A stretch of 64,000 nucleotides of DNA, taken from contig JAGOUY010000002.1 in assembly GCA_018061025.1 (NCBI GenBank), positions 1 through 64,000 on the forward strand, read 5' to 3'. Both the position numbers and the translations under genes were made by a program. Of this stretch, positions 32,934 to 42,900 are shown piece after piece (positions within the stretch are counted from its first letter, which is position 1; each line of letters starts with the position of its first letter). Below the pieces are notes generated by a model. The model had not been told where the DNA came from. It saw only the letters and a list, made by a program, of their open reading frames with translations, and did no database searches. Source of the stretch: Patescibacteria group bacterium (GTDB taxonomy: Bacteria > Patescibacteriota > Patescibacteriia > 2-12-FULL-60-25).

Positions 32934-34409
32934 TTATAGCAATATTTTCAAGGCCTCGTCGATACGTGTAAACGCCCGCTCTTTTCCGTAGACCCAGAGC
33001 AACTCAAAGGGACTTGGCGATTGTTTCATCCCAGATAAGGCGACACGCAGCGGCCACAACGTATCCCCATTTCCCCAACCTTTTTCTGCAATCAGTCCAC
33101 GCACCAACACATCAAGTTCAGAGATAGAAGCAAACGCTTGTGAATTCGCTGTTAATAGCGCTTTCACCGCCTCCAATCGCTCACGCGCCTCTTCTTTCGT
33201 TTGTGTCTTCCAAACGAGGATATTTGCCTCGTGATTCAAGTTCGAGGGGAACAGGAATCCAGTCATCTCCACAATTTGGTCGGGTAATTGCACACGCTCA
33301 CGCACCAAAAGACAGACACGATCCACGAACGAACTGTCATCGCTTAATGCTTGAATAAACGGCCGCATCAATTTCAAATAGTCCGCCTCTGGCATGGTCT
33401 TAAGATAATGTGCATTGACCCAATTCAATTTTTCCAAGTTCAAAACTGCTCCGGCTCTATTCACTTTTGAGAGATCAAATAGTTTAATCAATTCATCTCG
33501 GCTAAATACTTCACGATCATCCGTCGGATTCCAGCCTAACAACGCCAAGAAATTGATTAATGCTTCCGGCAAATATCCTTTAGACAAATATGACTCAACC
33601 GAAACATCCCCTTTACGTTTAGACAATTTCGTCTTATCCGGATTCAAAAGCAACGGCACATGCGCATATATTGGCATCTCAAAGCCTAACATCTTACACA
33701 AGATAATCTGCTTTGGCGTCGAAGAAATCCATTCCTCGCCACGTAGCACATGCGTAATCTTCATGAGCTCATCATCGACGACGACGGCTAAGTGATAGGT
33801 AGGAAATCCATCAGACTTCATCAATACCTGATCATCCACTTCACTATTCTTAAAAACGATTTCTCCTCGAATCGCATCTACAAACTTCGATTCACCTTCT
33901 GGTACTCGCAAACGCAACACATGCCGATCGCCTCGTGCCAACCGTTGGCTCACTTCTTCTGCAGACAACTTCAAACACCGACGATCATACTTCGGAGCCA
34001 GCTTAAGCAGCGCCTGCCCTTCACGCATCTTCTCAAGTTCTTCAGAGGTGCAAAAACAATGATACGCATCGCCCTGTACAACGAGTTGGTCAGCGTACGT
34101 ACGATAGATATCTAAACGCTTTGATTGGATATATGGACCATAGGGCCCTTTTTCTCCCAGCGAACCATCCTGATTCAATACCAACCCCTCATCATAATCC
34201 AATCCCAACGTTTGAAAGGTTTTGAGGAGGCTCTCAATCGCCCCAGGCACTGAACGTTCTTGATCCGTATCTTCAATACGCAAGACAAACTGGCCACCAG
34301 ATTGGCGTGCCAAAAAATAGTCATATAAGACCGTTCGCAAGGTCCCAATATGCATATAGCCCGTTGGTGACGGGGCAAGACGCGTCCGCATCGGCTTCAA
34401 AGCACTCAT
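32934..34409 (-). CDS. gltX: Glutamyl-tRNA synthetase
   Basis: 491 residues. The class I HIGH motif is 'PSPTGYMHIGTLRT' near 14-26, followed by 'GGQFVLRIEDTDQERS'; the KMSKS-like motif is 'KLSKRKGDVSVE' near 265. The middle has the expected zinc-site remnants and anticodon-binding C-terminus. The usual length is 460-500. It charges tRNA-Glu, and in species without GlnRS also tRNA-Gln. Its start is 26 bases after the DedA gene's stop on the same strand. Confidence 0.93.
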   Translation of the reverse strand: MSALKPMRTRLAPSPTGYMHIGTLRTVLYDYFLARQSGGQFVLRIEDTDQERSVPGAIESLLKTFQTLGLDYDEGLVLNQDGSLGEKGPYGPYIQSKRLDIYRTYADQLVVQGDAYHCFCTSEELEKMREGQALLKLAPKYDRRCLKLSAEEVSQRLARGDRHVLRLRVPEGESKFVDAIRGEIVFKNSEVDDQVLMKSDGFPTYHLAVVVDDELMKITHVLRGEEWISSTPKQIILCKMLGFEMPIYAHVPLLLNPDKTKLSKRKGDVSVESYLSKGYLPEALINFLALLGWNPTDDREVFSRDELIKLFDLSKVNRAGAVLNLEKLNWVNAHYLKTMPEADYLKLMRPFIQALSDDSSFVDRVCLLVRERVQLPDQIVEMTGFLFPSNLNHEANILVWKTQTKEEARERLEAVKALLTANSQAFASISELDVLVRGLIAEKGWGNGDTLWPLRVALSGMKQSPSPFELLWVYGKERAFTRIDEALKILL

Positions 34410-34435
34410 ATTGACCTATCCTACGCAAAAATAGC

Positions 34436-35107
34436 CTATTTGTCGAGCAATCTGTCTTCAGCCGGTTTTTCTATCGGCGTCGATGGACGACGATAACGCA
34501 CATACAATCGATACCCCACATAGCACGCCACCAGCATAATAATCGCTGCCACCAAAAAACGTACATCACGCGCCGCGCGCCGAACCGCGTCTAGACCAAA
34601 AAATCCCACCACCAAATACAGCAAATTCTTTACCGCCGTTCCTACAAACGTCGTAGATAAAAATAAATTTCTATCTATCTTAATTAACCCGGCCACTACG
34701 GATACAGGCACAGACGGGATAATCGGGATAGCTCGCAAACTAAAGAGCAACCACCAGTCACCTCGTCGAGCGCTAAGTTTAGCCCCCATTAATTCAACAT
34801 CTGCATGGGTTACACCAATATATTTACCAAATCTCGGAACGAGAATATCTTCTACGACATCTGCGAGAACATAGTAAATATACGAAGCAAGTGTCTTCCC
34901 CAGAGAGCTGAGAATGGCCAAAACAGGGAGCAATAAGACGCTTATCCGCTGCACACGCGCCACCGTACCCGCCGTTACCATCACCGCATAGGTAGGAATG
35001 GGCGAAATGATCTCTTCTAAAAATGAACCCACCAACACAAACAACCAGACCGGCATTTTATGCGCAGCCGAAACAATCAGATCCGTCAGTACGGAAAAAT
35101 CACTCAT
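34436..35107 (-). CDS. DedA/VTT-domain membrane protein
   Basis: 223 residues with four to five membrane segments. 'LEEIISPIPTYAVMVTAG' near 30-47 is the family 'E...P.P.....G' loop, and 'LLFSLRAIPIIPSVPVSVVAGLIKID' near 118-143 is the second signature (Arg and Pro-rich reentrant loop). DedA proteins are thought to flip lipid carriers such as undecaprenyl phosphate, which fits the glycan genes upstream. It overlaps the ligase-like gene by 8 bp. Confidence 0.85.
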   Translation of the reverse strand: MSDFSVLTDLIVSAAHKMPVWLFVLVGSFLEEIISPIPTYAVMVTAGTVARVQRISVLLLPVLAILSSLGKTLASYIYYVLADVVEDILVPRFGKYIGVTHADVELMGAKLSARRGDWWLLFSLRAIPIIPSVPVSVVAGLIKIDRNLFLSTTFVGTAVKNLLYLVVGFFGLDAVRRAARDVRFLVAAIIMLVACYVGYRLYVRYRRPSTPIEKPAEDRLLDK

Positions 35108-36575
35108 GAGGAGGGGGAGGGTTAAAAAGCAAAGGCACGGCCTCTAGAGAGATGAGCATCGCGATCCCTAACGGATGATTAAGATACGGCGTAAAGACAT
35201 GGGTAACAACCAGACCAACCAAACTACACACGAGCGCGCCTCTGAGCCACCCGTCGATCGGGGATCGCCAACTGTTCGCCCCCAACCGTAGCACAAGCGC
35301 AAGCAGAAGCGGAATCCCCATGATCCCAAACTTAAACCAATGGTCTACCCACCCCCATTCAAAGGCATAGGTCGTATATAGACCCCCTGTCTGTGCCACC
35401 ACCCGCGGATCAGAACTACGATACGTGACCGTCGCCCCAAACCCAGAACCCAAGACAGGATGACGCATAACACCCTCAAATAAAATAGGTAGCAACTTCC
35501 AACGGCTCATGCTCGCCGCATCCCCCGTATTGGTTCGCGCTACGAGCAAATTCATCAGTGACCCCGATGAACGCGGCGGGGCATAAAATAACCCTGCAAC
35601 CAATAAAAGAGCGGCAAAAGCAACAAGAAATAGGCGAGAAGCAACTTTATACACTTCTGTCATTCCCGCGAAGGCGGGAACCCAGCCTCGATCATTCCGA
35701 AATATTATCGATACAATAGATGCAAGCAACCCGGCTATCGCCCCCAAAAACAAACTTCTTGATAAAGACACGATCAACGTCGCACACCCTCCGATCCATA
35801 CAACCCAGAACCAACGAGAGAGCTTCGCGTGAAACGCAGCATACCAAACACCTCCAATCACAACCGGTAAAAGAAAGACGTGCGACTGAAAAAACACGCG
35901 CCAAGCGTTCGTTCCTTCTAATGCCCGCGTCATCTCCCCTACCCCCGTACGCCGCACCCATAGATAGATCGCTTCCACCCAAGCTGGATTCGTGAGATGT
36001 GTAAATAAATAAAATAATACAAGCGTCTTAAGACATAACCAGCTAAACGCCGCCAATAAAGCAGAGGGGACGATTCGCTTCAATTCCTCTTTTCGATGCG
36101 TCGCAAGATCTAAAGCCGGTAATAACAATAGCCACGTACCCCATGCATTCGCATCCGCAAAGACAAAGACATTCTGTAACACCATCCCGCGTAAAAATGC
36201 ATACACGAGTACACATCCTAATGCGACATAGATACTTCTGCCCTTGAGATATCCCTTCCATCCAAGATACGTCTTATTCTGAATGGCCCACACGAGCCAC
36301 CCGAGAAAAAACGCTCCAAACCATGCCATCCGGAGCGGAAGCCCACCATGCCCCAACCCATCTCCCCAACCTCGCAACAAGGCACCTTTCGATCCAATCA
36401 CATACTCAGACAACAACAATCCCACCGCGATCGTCGGACGACGCCATGCCAAGCAGAACATTACGAGACTTACAACTACCAACACAACCGTCTGCGCTTG
36501 CGCATGAAAAATCGTAAGTGCGGACAGCACCTCTAACGCAAGCAAAGCGAGAAACCAATAAAAGAAGGGGGTCAT
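35100..36575 (-). CDS. O-antigen ligase-like membrane protein (WaaL-type)
   Basis: 491 residues from the ATG at 36575, which shares ATGA with the glycosyltransferase gene. It has 10-12 hydrophobic segments and a long extracytoplasmic loop with 'PVLGSGFGATVTYRSSDPRV' and 'YTTYAFEWGWVDHWFKFGIMGIPLLL', the Wzy_C domain pattern ('P..G.G...', '..N..L......G..G'). It probably joins a finished glycan to its acceptor. A REP palindrome is read in frame here, giving 'RGWVPAFAGMTEVYK' near residue 305; the protein therefore tolerates an inserted peptide, or the insertion is recent. Confidence 0.75.
   Translation of the reverse strand: MTPFFYWFLALLALEVLSALTIFHAQAQTVVLVVVSLVMFCLAWRRPTIAVGLLLSEYVIGSKGALLRGWGDGLGHGGLPLRMAWFGAFFLGWLVWAIQNKTYLGWKGYLKGRSIYVALGCVLVYAFLRGMVLQNVFVFADANAWGTWLLLLPALDLATHRKEELKRIVPSALLAAFSWLCLKTLVLFYLFTHLTNPAWVEAIYLWVRRTGVGEMTRALEGTNAWRVFFQSHVFLLPVVIGGVWYAAFHAKLSRWFWVVWIGGCATLIVSLSRSLFLGAIAGLLASIVSIIFRNDRGWVPAFAGMTEVYKVASRLFLVAFAALLLVAGLFYAPPRSSGSLMNLLVARTNTGDAASMSRWKLLPILFEGVMRHPVLGSGFGATVTYRSSDPRVVAQTGGLYTTYAFEWGWVDHWFKFGIMGIPLLLALVLRLGANSWRSPIDGWLRGALVCSLVGLVVTHVFTPYLNHPLGIAMLISLEAVPLLFNPPPPHE
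35659..35687 (-). repeat. REP-type palindrome inside the ligase-like gene
   Basis: The same unit as at 32819 (TGTCATTCCCGCGAAGG...), lying inside an open reading frame and translated without a stop as a peptide containing 'GWVPAFAGMT'. Confidence 0.75.
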
Positions 36576-38311
36576 AAAGAATGTTTCTTTTTTATAACCG
36601 CCTGCGCTTCTCGATACCGTTTCAACCGTTCCGGCATCCATCCCACGCGTTCCCAAGGCACACGATACATGATTGACGGCAACCAACCACTCATTGTCCC
36701 TCCTGCTTTCACGGAAAAGAGAGATTTTTTTATCCAGACTTTATGTGAACCTTGCTTCGCCATCGTCAACCACACATCCCAATCCTGAAACTTCTTCAAA
36801 GACGGATCAAACCCAGGAAAAGCTGCGCGTCGCACCAAACTCGTTGTATGAATGTAATTCCCTTTTTGAAGAGCTCCAGCATCAAACGCTCGACTCGAAA
36901 ACAACTTCCCTCCAAAGCGATGCGCAGAATAGGCTACATCTGCCTCTGGAGATTCTTGCAACGTCCGTAAAAAACATTCCAACGCGTCACGCTCTAAGGT
37001 CGCATCATGATCTAAAAACAAGACAAACTCGCTCTTCGCCAAGGCAAACCCACGATTACGCGCAACAGGCGCTCCTTGGTTCATCGACAAGCGTTCAAAA
37101 CGAATGGAAAGACGCTCTTTCCAAGGATGAATCATCTTCTCTACGTCTTCCTCCGATCCATCATCAATAACAATCACTTCAAAATACCGATAGGTTTGTC
37201 GCGCCAACGAAGCAAGCGTCGCATCCAAAAGATGGACACGGTTGTAAACGGGGATGATAACCGAAACGAGCGGAAAAGCATCCTCGACTAACTTGGCACG
37301 GTCCGCCCACTGAAACTCTTCTAAAACGCGTGTACGGCCAGCCTCGCCCATAAGCTTCGCTTTCATAGGATCATCAAGCAATCCCTGAATCGCGTCTCGC
37401 ACTTCGTCTACATCACGCCCATCAACCAGCACTCCCGTCTTCCCATCTACTACCGCCTCACACACCCCTCCCGTCTTCCCCGCCACAACCGGCAATCCCG
37501 CCATCGCAGCCTCTAAAAACACGATCCCAAAGCCCTCGACGTCATCCTTTTCCGCTCGTACCGGAAGAGCAAAGACATCTGCGGCGGCGTACCACATGTC
37601 ACGTTCATCATCGGAGACATCACGCAACACGCAACACGTATCACGCAACAAAGAATCTAGGCGAGCATAATCAGGCCCATCTCCTACGATAACCAAACGA
37701 GCCTCCATACCCCTCATAGACTCAATCAGAACATCAAAGCCTTTACGCGGAACAAGTCGACCAACCGCCAACACAATCTTTTCTTCTAAAGAAATTCCTA
37801 ACGCCTCTCGTGCTTGTTCCTTTAGAAGAAATCCCTTCGGTACAATCCCCGGCGTCACAATGACAGGGATGCGATGCGTAAACACGCGTAAAATATCCGC
37901 CGTCGCATGCGAATTCACAAACAACGCATGAGAATATTGTATTATTTTCTTCGTCAGCCATTTTTTCCAAACAGAATTCGAGGCCTGCAACAAGTCCATC
38001 CCATGAAAAAACACCCCGTACGCTGATCCACCCAAAAAACGAGCGAACATCGCCGCCGTACCTACAGGTAACACATGGCTCACAAGGAGGGTACGAATCT
38101 GTTGGCGCTTACGGAAATGAAAAATAAGCGGTAACCAATGTGGCCACAACCTCCAAAAAGACCGCTCAGAACGCTCTACCTCAACCAAAGACAATACCTC
38201 ACTCAATTCAAACAAATACCGCGCAATCCCCCCTCTCTCCGGTGGGTACTCCAGCGTAGAGAGGAGAAACGGATATTGATCTACGCTCGTTTTCGTTTGA
38301 TCCAGTTCCAT
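36572..38311 (-). CDS. Fused glycosyltransferase (GT4 N-terminal, GT2 C-terminal)
   Basis: 579 residues. The N-terminal half (1-340) is GT4: 'LEYPPERGGIARYLFELSEV', 'GTAAMFARFLGG', 'ILAVGRLVPRKGFDVLIESM'-type motifs, then 'DDVEGFGIVFLEAAMAGLPVVAG' with the EX7E pair. The C-terminal half (about 345-579) is GT2: 'PLVSVIIPVYNRVHLLDATL', 'VIVIDDGSEEDVEK', the DXD-like 'LFLDHDATLERD' and 'FQDWDVWLTM'. Two sugar-transfer steps in one protein suggests consecutive additions to a lipid carrier. The start at 38311 overlaps the flippase gene by 31 bp. Confidence 0.85.
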   Translation of the reverse strand: MELDQTKTSVDQYPFLLSTLEYPPERGGIARYLFELSEVLSLVEVERSERSFWRLWPHWLPLIFHFRKRQQIRTLLVSHVLPVGTAAMFARFLGGSAYGVFFHGMDLLQASNSVWKKWLTKKIIQYSHALFVNSHATADILRVFTHRIPVIVTPGIVPKGFLLKEQAREALGISLEEKIVLAVGRLVPRKGFDVLIESMRGMEARLVIVGDGPDYARLDSLLRDTCCVLRDVSDDERDMWYAAADVFALPVRAEKDDVEGFGIVFLEAAMAGLPVVAGKTGGVCEAVVDGKTGVLVDGRDVDEVRDAIQGLLDDPMKAKLMGEAGRTRVLEEFQWADRAKLVEDAFPLVSVIIPVYNRVHLLDATLASLARQTYRYFEVIVIDDGSEEDVEKMIHPWKERLSIRFERLSMNQGAPVARNRGFALAKSEFVLFLDHDATLERDALECFLRTLQESPEADVAYSAHRFGGKLFSSRAFDAGALQKGNYIHTTSLVRRAAFPGFDPSLKKFQDWDVWLTMAKQGSHKVWIKKSLFSVKAGGTMSGWLPSIMYRVPWERVGWMPERLKRYREAQAVIKKKHSL

Positions 38312-39717
38312 AGCATCATCACATCATCTTTCTTAAGCAATTGCCATAACCCTACCCAGATCACGGTTACAACGATCCCTACGGCAAGTGCCACAAAACC
38401 AGGTAAGGCACTCACCAAAAACCGAAGAACAACATACAAGCTAAGGGCAGCTCCCCATCCTTGCAACAAGAATCGCATCGTCCAACCAACCCCCACATCC
38501 TTACGCGTCAAATACAACCCTAATAATCCCAGGATCACAAAACTAATAATCGCCGCATATGAAGCCCCCACTCCTCCATAGCGCGGCACAAGGATGGCAT
38601 TTGCGATCACATTCACAATCATCGCCACCCCCATCGACGCCGTTTTCAAATGCGCACGATGCGTCGCGTTTAACAGTGAACCCAAAGGAAAATCCCAAAA
38701 AATAGGAATCAATACCCAACTCAAGACCTGCAAAATTGGAACGGCGGATGCGTACGAGCGCCCGAACACCATCGGTACCAAAGAGGAAAACGCAGACAAT
38801 CCTACAGCTAACGGAACAGAAATCAACATCATCAAGCGTAAAGACCCATGCAAGGCGCGCGTAAGCGCTTCACGATCCCCACGCGCATGCATCGCACTTA
38901 GCCCTGGATAGAGCGCTGCCACAAACGTAAGCGGCAAAAACTGAAAGGCATACGTAAGCTTGTATGCTACGGCATAATGTCCAATTTCTGCTTTCGTCCA
39001 ATACGCTTCCAAAAAGAGCGTATCTACATAAGAATATACTTTGACAAACATCCCCGCTAAGGCAAACGGAACGGCCAAACGCATCATTTGAAACAGATCT
39101 TGGCGCGTCCAACCTCCTTGCTTCCAATCAAGCCGCCGTACATGCCACCACGACCATCCCAGATTCACAGCACTCCCACACAAAAGCGCAAACACAAGCG
39201 CTTCCACATTCCCGCGCAAGAACCACGCCGAGGCCATTGCCACGAGAGCCGTGATGATCTGAGTCATCAACATTCCGGCGGCTTCAAAGCGGAGCTTTTG
39301 CGAGCCACGCAAAATGCCATACAACAACAAAGAAAGAGAATCAGCGGACAACACTCCACAAGCGATCGCCACCGCCAATATCACAGAAGAATCACTCCCT
39401 CTCATCAAGGCATACCCAAACGAAGCAGCTACCGCCAAGGGAACAAGAACTATTTTTGCCCTCAACGCCGCCTGCGCAAACCGACGACCACGTGTCGGAT
39501 CTGAGGCATATTCTCGAATCACGACCGGAGTCAATCCAAGATCAGCCAATGTCACGAAGACAGACGTGATCGCTACCGCATAAAAGTAGGCTCCAGTTGT
39601 CACTGGACCACTCCAACGCGCGACAAAAAAGAACGATAAAAAGGCAATCGCTTTTTGCAAAACGGTTGCGGCCATAAGCCAAGCCGCATTCCCGGCAATT
39701 TGCTGAGCATGAGACAT
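38281..39717 (-). CDS. Wzx-like polysaccharide flippase (MATE/oligosaccharidyl-lipid)
   Basis: 478 residues with about 12-14 membrane segments: 'GNAAWLMAATVLQKAIAFLSFFFVARW', 'GAYFYAVAITSVFVTLADLGLTPVVIREYA', and the usual 'PFALAGMFVKVYSYVDTLFLEAYWTKAEIGHYAVAYKL' middle. These match the polysaccharide biosynthesis flippase family. I chose the ATG at 39717, which has a good AAAGGAG upstream, over 39738. It moves lipid-linked sugar repeats across the membrane for the ligase-like gene downstream. Confidence 0.85.
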   Translation of the reverse strand: MSHAQQIAGNAAWLMAATVLQKAIAFLSFFFVARWSGPVTTGAYFYAVAITSVFVTLADLGLTPVVIREYASDPTRGRRFAQAALRAKIVLVPLAVAASFGYALMRGSDSSVILAVAIACGVLSADSLSLLLYGILRGSQKLRFEAAGMLMTQIITALVAMASAWFLRGNVEALVFALLCGSAVNLGWSWWHVRRLDWKQGGWTRQDLFQMMRLAVPFALAGMFVKVYSYVDTLFLEAYWTKAEIGHYAVAYKLTYAFQFLPLTFVAALYPGLSAMHARGDREALTRALHGSLRLMMLISVPLAVGLSAFSSLVPMVFGRSYASAVPILQVLSWVLIPIFWDFPLGSLLNATHRAHLKTASMGVAMIVNVIANAILVPRYGGVGASYAAIISFVILGLLGLYLTRKDVGVGWTMRFLLQGWGAALSLYVVLRFLVSALPGFVALAVGIVVTVIWVGLWQLLKKDDVMMLWNWIKRKRA

Positions 39718-39719
39718 GA

Positions 39720-39893
39720 TTAGACTCCTTTCATCCAATTAATAAGTAAAAACATCGCCACAACCGCTCCAATTAAAAACCCTACGGAAACCGAAGCGAT
39801 AGAGTAATCATACCAGTTCACTGCTCCTAGTTGTACAATTTCCAAGAAAGCGCTCATAGAAAGGAGAATAGCGCCGAATAGACATAGAAGCAA
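39720..39893 (-). CDS. Small two-helix membrane protein
   Basis: 57 residues if it starts with the TTG at 39893, which has GAGGAG about eight bases upstream. The two hydrophobic stretches, 'LCLFGAILLSMSAFLEIVQL' and 'SVSVGFLIGAVVAMFLLINWM', would make a hairpin in the membrane. It lies just 2 bp upstream of the flippase start, and its 3' end carries the flippase Shine-Dalgarno. It may be a small accessory subunit. An ATG at 39857 is an alternative start. Confidence 0.45.
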   Translation of the reverse strand: MLLCLFGAILLSMSAFLEIVQLGAVNWYDYSIASVSVGFLIGAVVAMFLLINWMKGV

Positions 39894-39918
39894 CCTACAA
39901 ATCTCCTCTCTTCCTTGC

Positions 39919-42900
39919 TTATCGAACGTAGCCCAACACTCGCACCGTTGCCCATTGGAACGGATCCCGTGGCTCACGGTCAAAGAGACGACGGAACTCC
40001 GTAATCCCCTGTCGTTCTTCGCTTAAATTGCGCGGAAAGCGGATACGATACATGAGCGTATTCCAAGCCAAATTCTCTTCCGGATTGCGAAAATCCGGTT
40101 CACGTCCGTAGATCGTCCGGAACGTTTGACGAACACGAGGCAGCTGCGCGCGTTCTTGGGCAAGATTTCTTGTTTCTGGCACCACACCTCGTGCCATCCG
40201 CTCTAAATCTGTCACGGACACTCTCGACGTCCGCATCGTCTCATACGCATCTCGCAACAAGGCCTCACGCTCTCCCATCCCTAAACGAGCCGTCACGTCA
40301 GAGGCTCCATAAGCAAGAAACACGGAGTGTGCAATACGAGTCTCTTGAGAAGAATCTAACCGGAGAGTACGCAGACCCTGTTCTACTCGCGTAAGCGCCT
40401 GCGCCTCGCGCGCTAAGTTACGCTGGTCATCATTCAAGAACTCGGCAATACGAACAGGATCTGTGAGGTTAAGGATGGTAGTAATCGGTGACGTGGGTGA
40501 AGGAATAACTAACGGAGGAACAGGAGAAGAACTCGGTAAATCGATAATTGAAGGTTTTATTTGCACCGGCTGTATAAACGTCCAGGTAGCAGGAGCTCCT
40601 AACCCACCTCCTGATGAGCCACTCGTAGCCCCGCCGCCCCCACTGGAATTTCCACTCGCAGAAGGCCCATCATTATCCAAAACCGTTACCGTCACCGTTC
40701 CAACATTAGTAGATTGAGGATATCCAGACGCCGTGGATGCAGAAATCGTATGAGTGATTATCATGGTTTGCGAACCATCGATACTCGTATCATCAAGAGC
40801 CGCAACCGTGACCGTCTGAGGCGTGCTCCAATTGGAAGAGGTAAACGATAACGTGCTCGGAGAAGCATCTGCTACGACAAGCGAAGAAGTGAGGGCGATC
40901 TGAACCGTACTCGTGGGCTGCGACGTTAACACAACCGTATAGCTACCAGCCGTATTCCCCTCCGTCACCGTTAATGCAGAAGCGGAAAGCGTTACCCCCG
41001 CCGTATCATTATCCGTAACCGTGTACGTCAAAGAGGTGTTCGAACCAAGAGTAGCTTGCGAAGGAGAGGAGAGCGTCAGGACAATCGTCTCCGATCCTTC
41101 CAAAATTGAATCATCAACAACCACCAAATCAATCGTCGCCGTCGTATTCCCAATCGGAACCGTCGCCGTCCCATCCGCCAAGGTATAATCCGTCCCGCTA
41201 CCCGTTGCCGTTCCGGTCAAGGCATAATTTACGGTCACCGTTTCAAAATGAGCTGCGCTCAAAAGAATACGCACCGAGGTGGCTGTAACACTTTCCAAAG
41301 CAGACGCGGTAGATTGAGCAAATTGAACCGTTGGTACCGTCCCATCCACGATAAAGGCAATCGCCCCACTATTCGCCGTGGTATACGAAGACTCGACCGC
41401 ATTCGAATCAAGTGTTTTTACTCGCCAATAGTAAGAAGCATCCGATAACGTTTGCCCAGATGATCCCACACTATAACTCCCAGACCCAGCCGCCTGACCA
41501 ACCTGGAATGTACGTGCGCCCTGCGCCGCTAACACCGACGTATAATCAACAACCGGGGAAGAAAAATCACTCGAATTATCCACCTGGATCCTAAACTGTA
41601 CCGTATCAGCCGCATCCGGATCAGACAGCGTGAAAGAAAACGTAGGCGTATTTGTTCCCGTCGTAGATCCATTCACGAGCGCTGTAGGCGCAAGAGATGA
41701 AGGAGCATTTGGAGATTGATTCAAGAGCAACGTATAGATCGTTCCTGTTCCTCCGGCAACTCCTGTACCTCCCGTCCCGGCCGCGCCACCAGCCGTTGAA
41801 GACGTTCCACTAAACGTCGCTGCAGAATAACGGAGGGCAATTCTTCCACCTCCGCCACCGCCACCACCATCCCCGCCATTTGCCCCGGCGCCACCACTCG
41901 CCAAAATAGACCCGGCGCCAGCTAACGTTCCCGCAGATACATTGATGCTACCTCCGGATCCTCCACCTCCTCCAGTATACGAACCGCGGTAGATACCATC
42001 CCCCCCATTCGCCCGTAATACACCGTTAATCGTCACCGTTCCAGAAACAACGAGTTTAATCACCCCACCCGCGCCTGCGGCATCGCCACCAAATGGAGCA
42101 TACCCGCCCCCACCACTCGATCCATACAACACAGGATTGGTTGATGATCCATATGTCACCGTACTCCCAGGAATAGAATTTGAAGCTCCTCCAACCCCAC
42201 CATGCGCTGCTCCACTACCACCCGCGCCACCAACGCCTCCGCCAATACCAAACCCACTTGCTCCGTCCGCACACACACCTGTTGACGTATTGGGACCGAA
42301 TCCATTATTTCCACCTTGTGCTTTTGGACACCCATGTGAAGTCGCATCAACAACAGATAAACTATCTACAGAAAAAGCCGTAAGCGTTGTCGAGCTCACG
42401 TTTGCCGACAACGTAGAACTCACCATACTAAAGGCAATAGCCTGCGGCAAGACAACAAACCCACCAAGAGCATCCGATATTCCTGCATCTCCTAATGTAA
42501 TAGTAGCGTCTCGCAAAATAAGATCCGTGGTGATGTCCCACAATGATCTTGAACCCGATTTCGTCGCCGTGAGCGTCGTTGTGACGTTCGTCCATGCAGG
42601 CGCGACGATATTCACTGATGAAGCTGCGGAAAACGTTAAGCTCGTACCCGTGGTAGAAATTCCCGCATTCGAAGCGAGTGTCACAGCATTAATCGTGGCG
42701 GAACAAGACCAAGTGACACTACTTAACACAAGCCAAGCTGTCGAAGACACGGTAAATGCATCTGCCGTTGCACACCCCAGTACCGAGCCCGCTGCAATAG
42801 AAAAGGCCGCTCTCGTGTAGTCTCCCGTTGAGGGAAAATCAAACCCAGAGGTAACAGTTACTGATCCGGCTCCATCATCCGTATATCGATCAACCAGAAA

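Noticed and set aside
35692..35982. Minus-strand frame in another phase inside the ligase-like gene
   Set aside because: The main frame shows continuous membrane helices; this one has none and overlaps the REP insertion.
42137..42820. A 227-residue Pro/Ala-rich open frame on the plus strand
   Set aside because: It is the antisense of the Gly-rich surface protein; Gly codons read as Pro/Ala. No signal peptide or start context.
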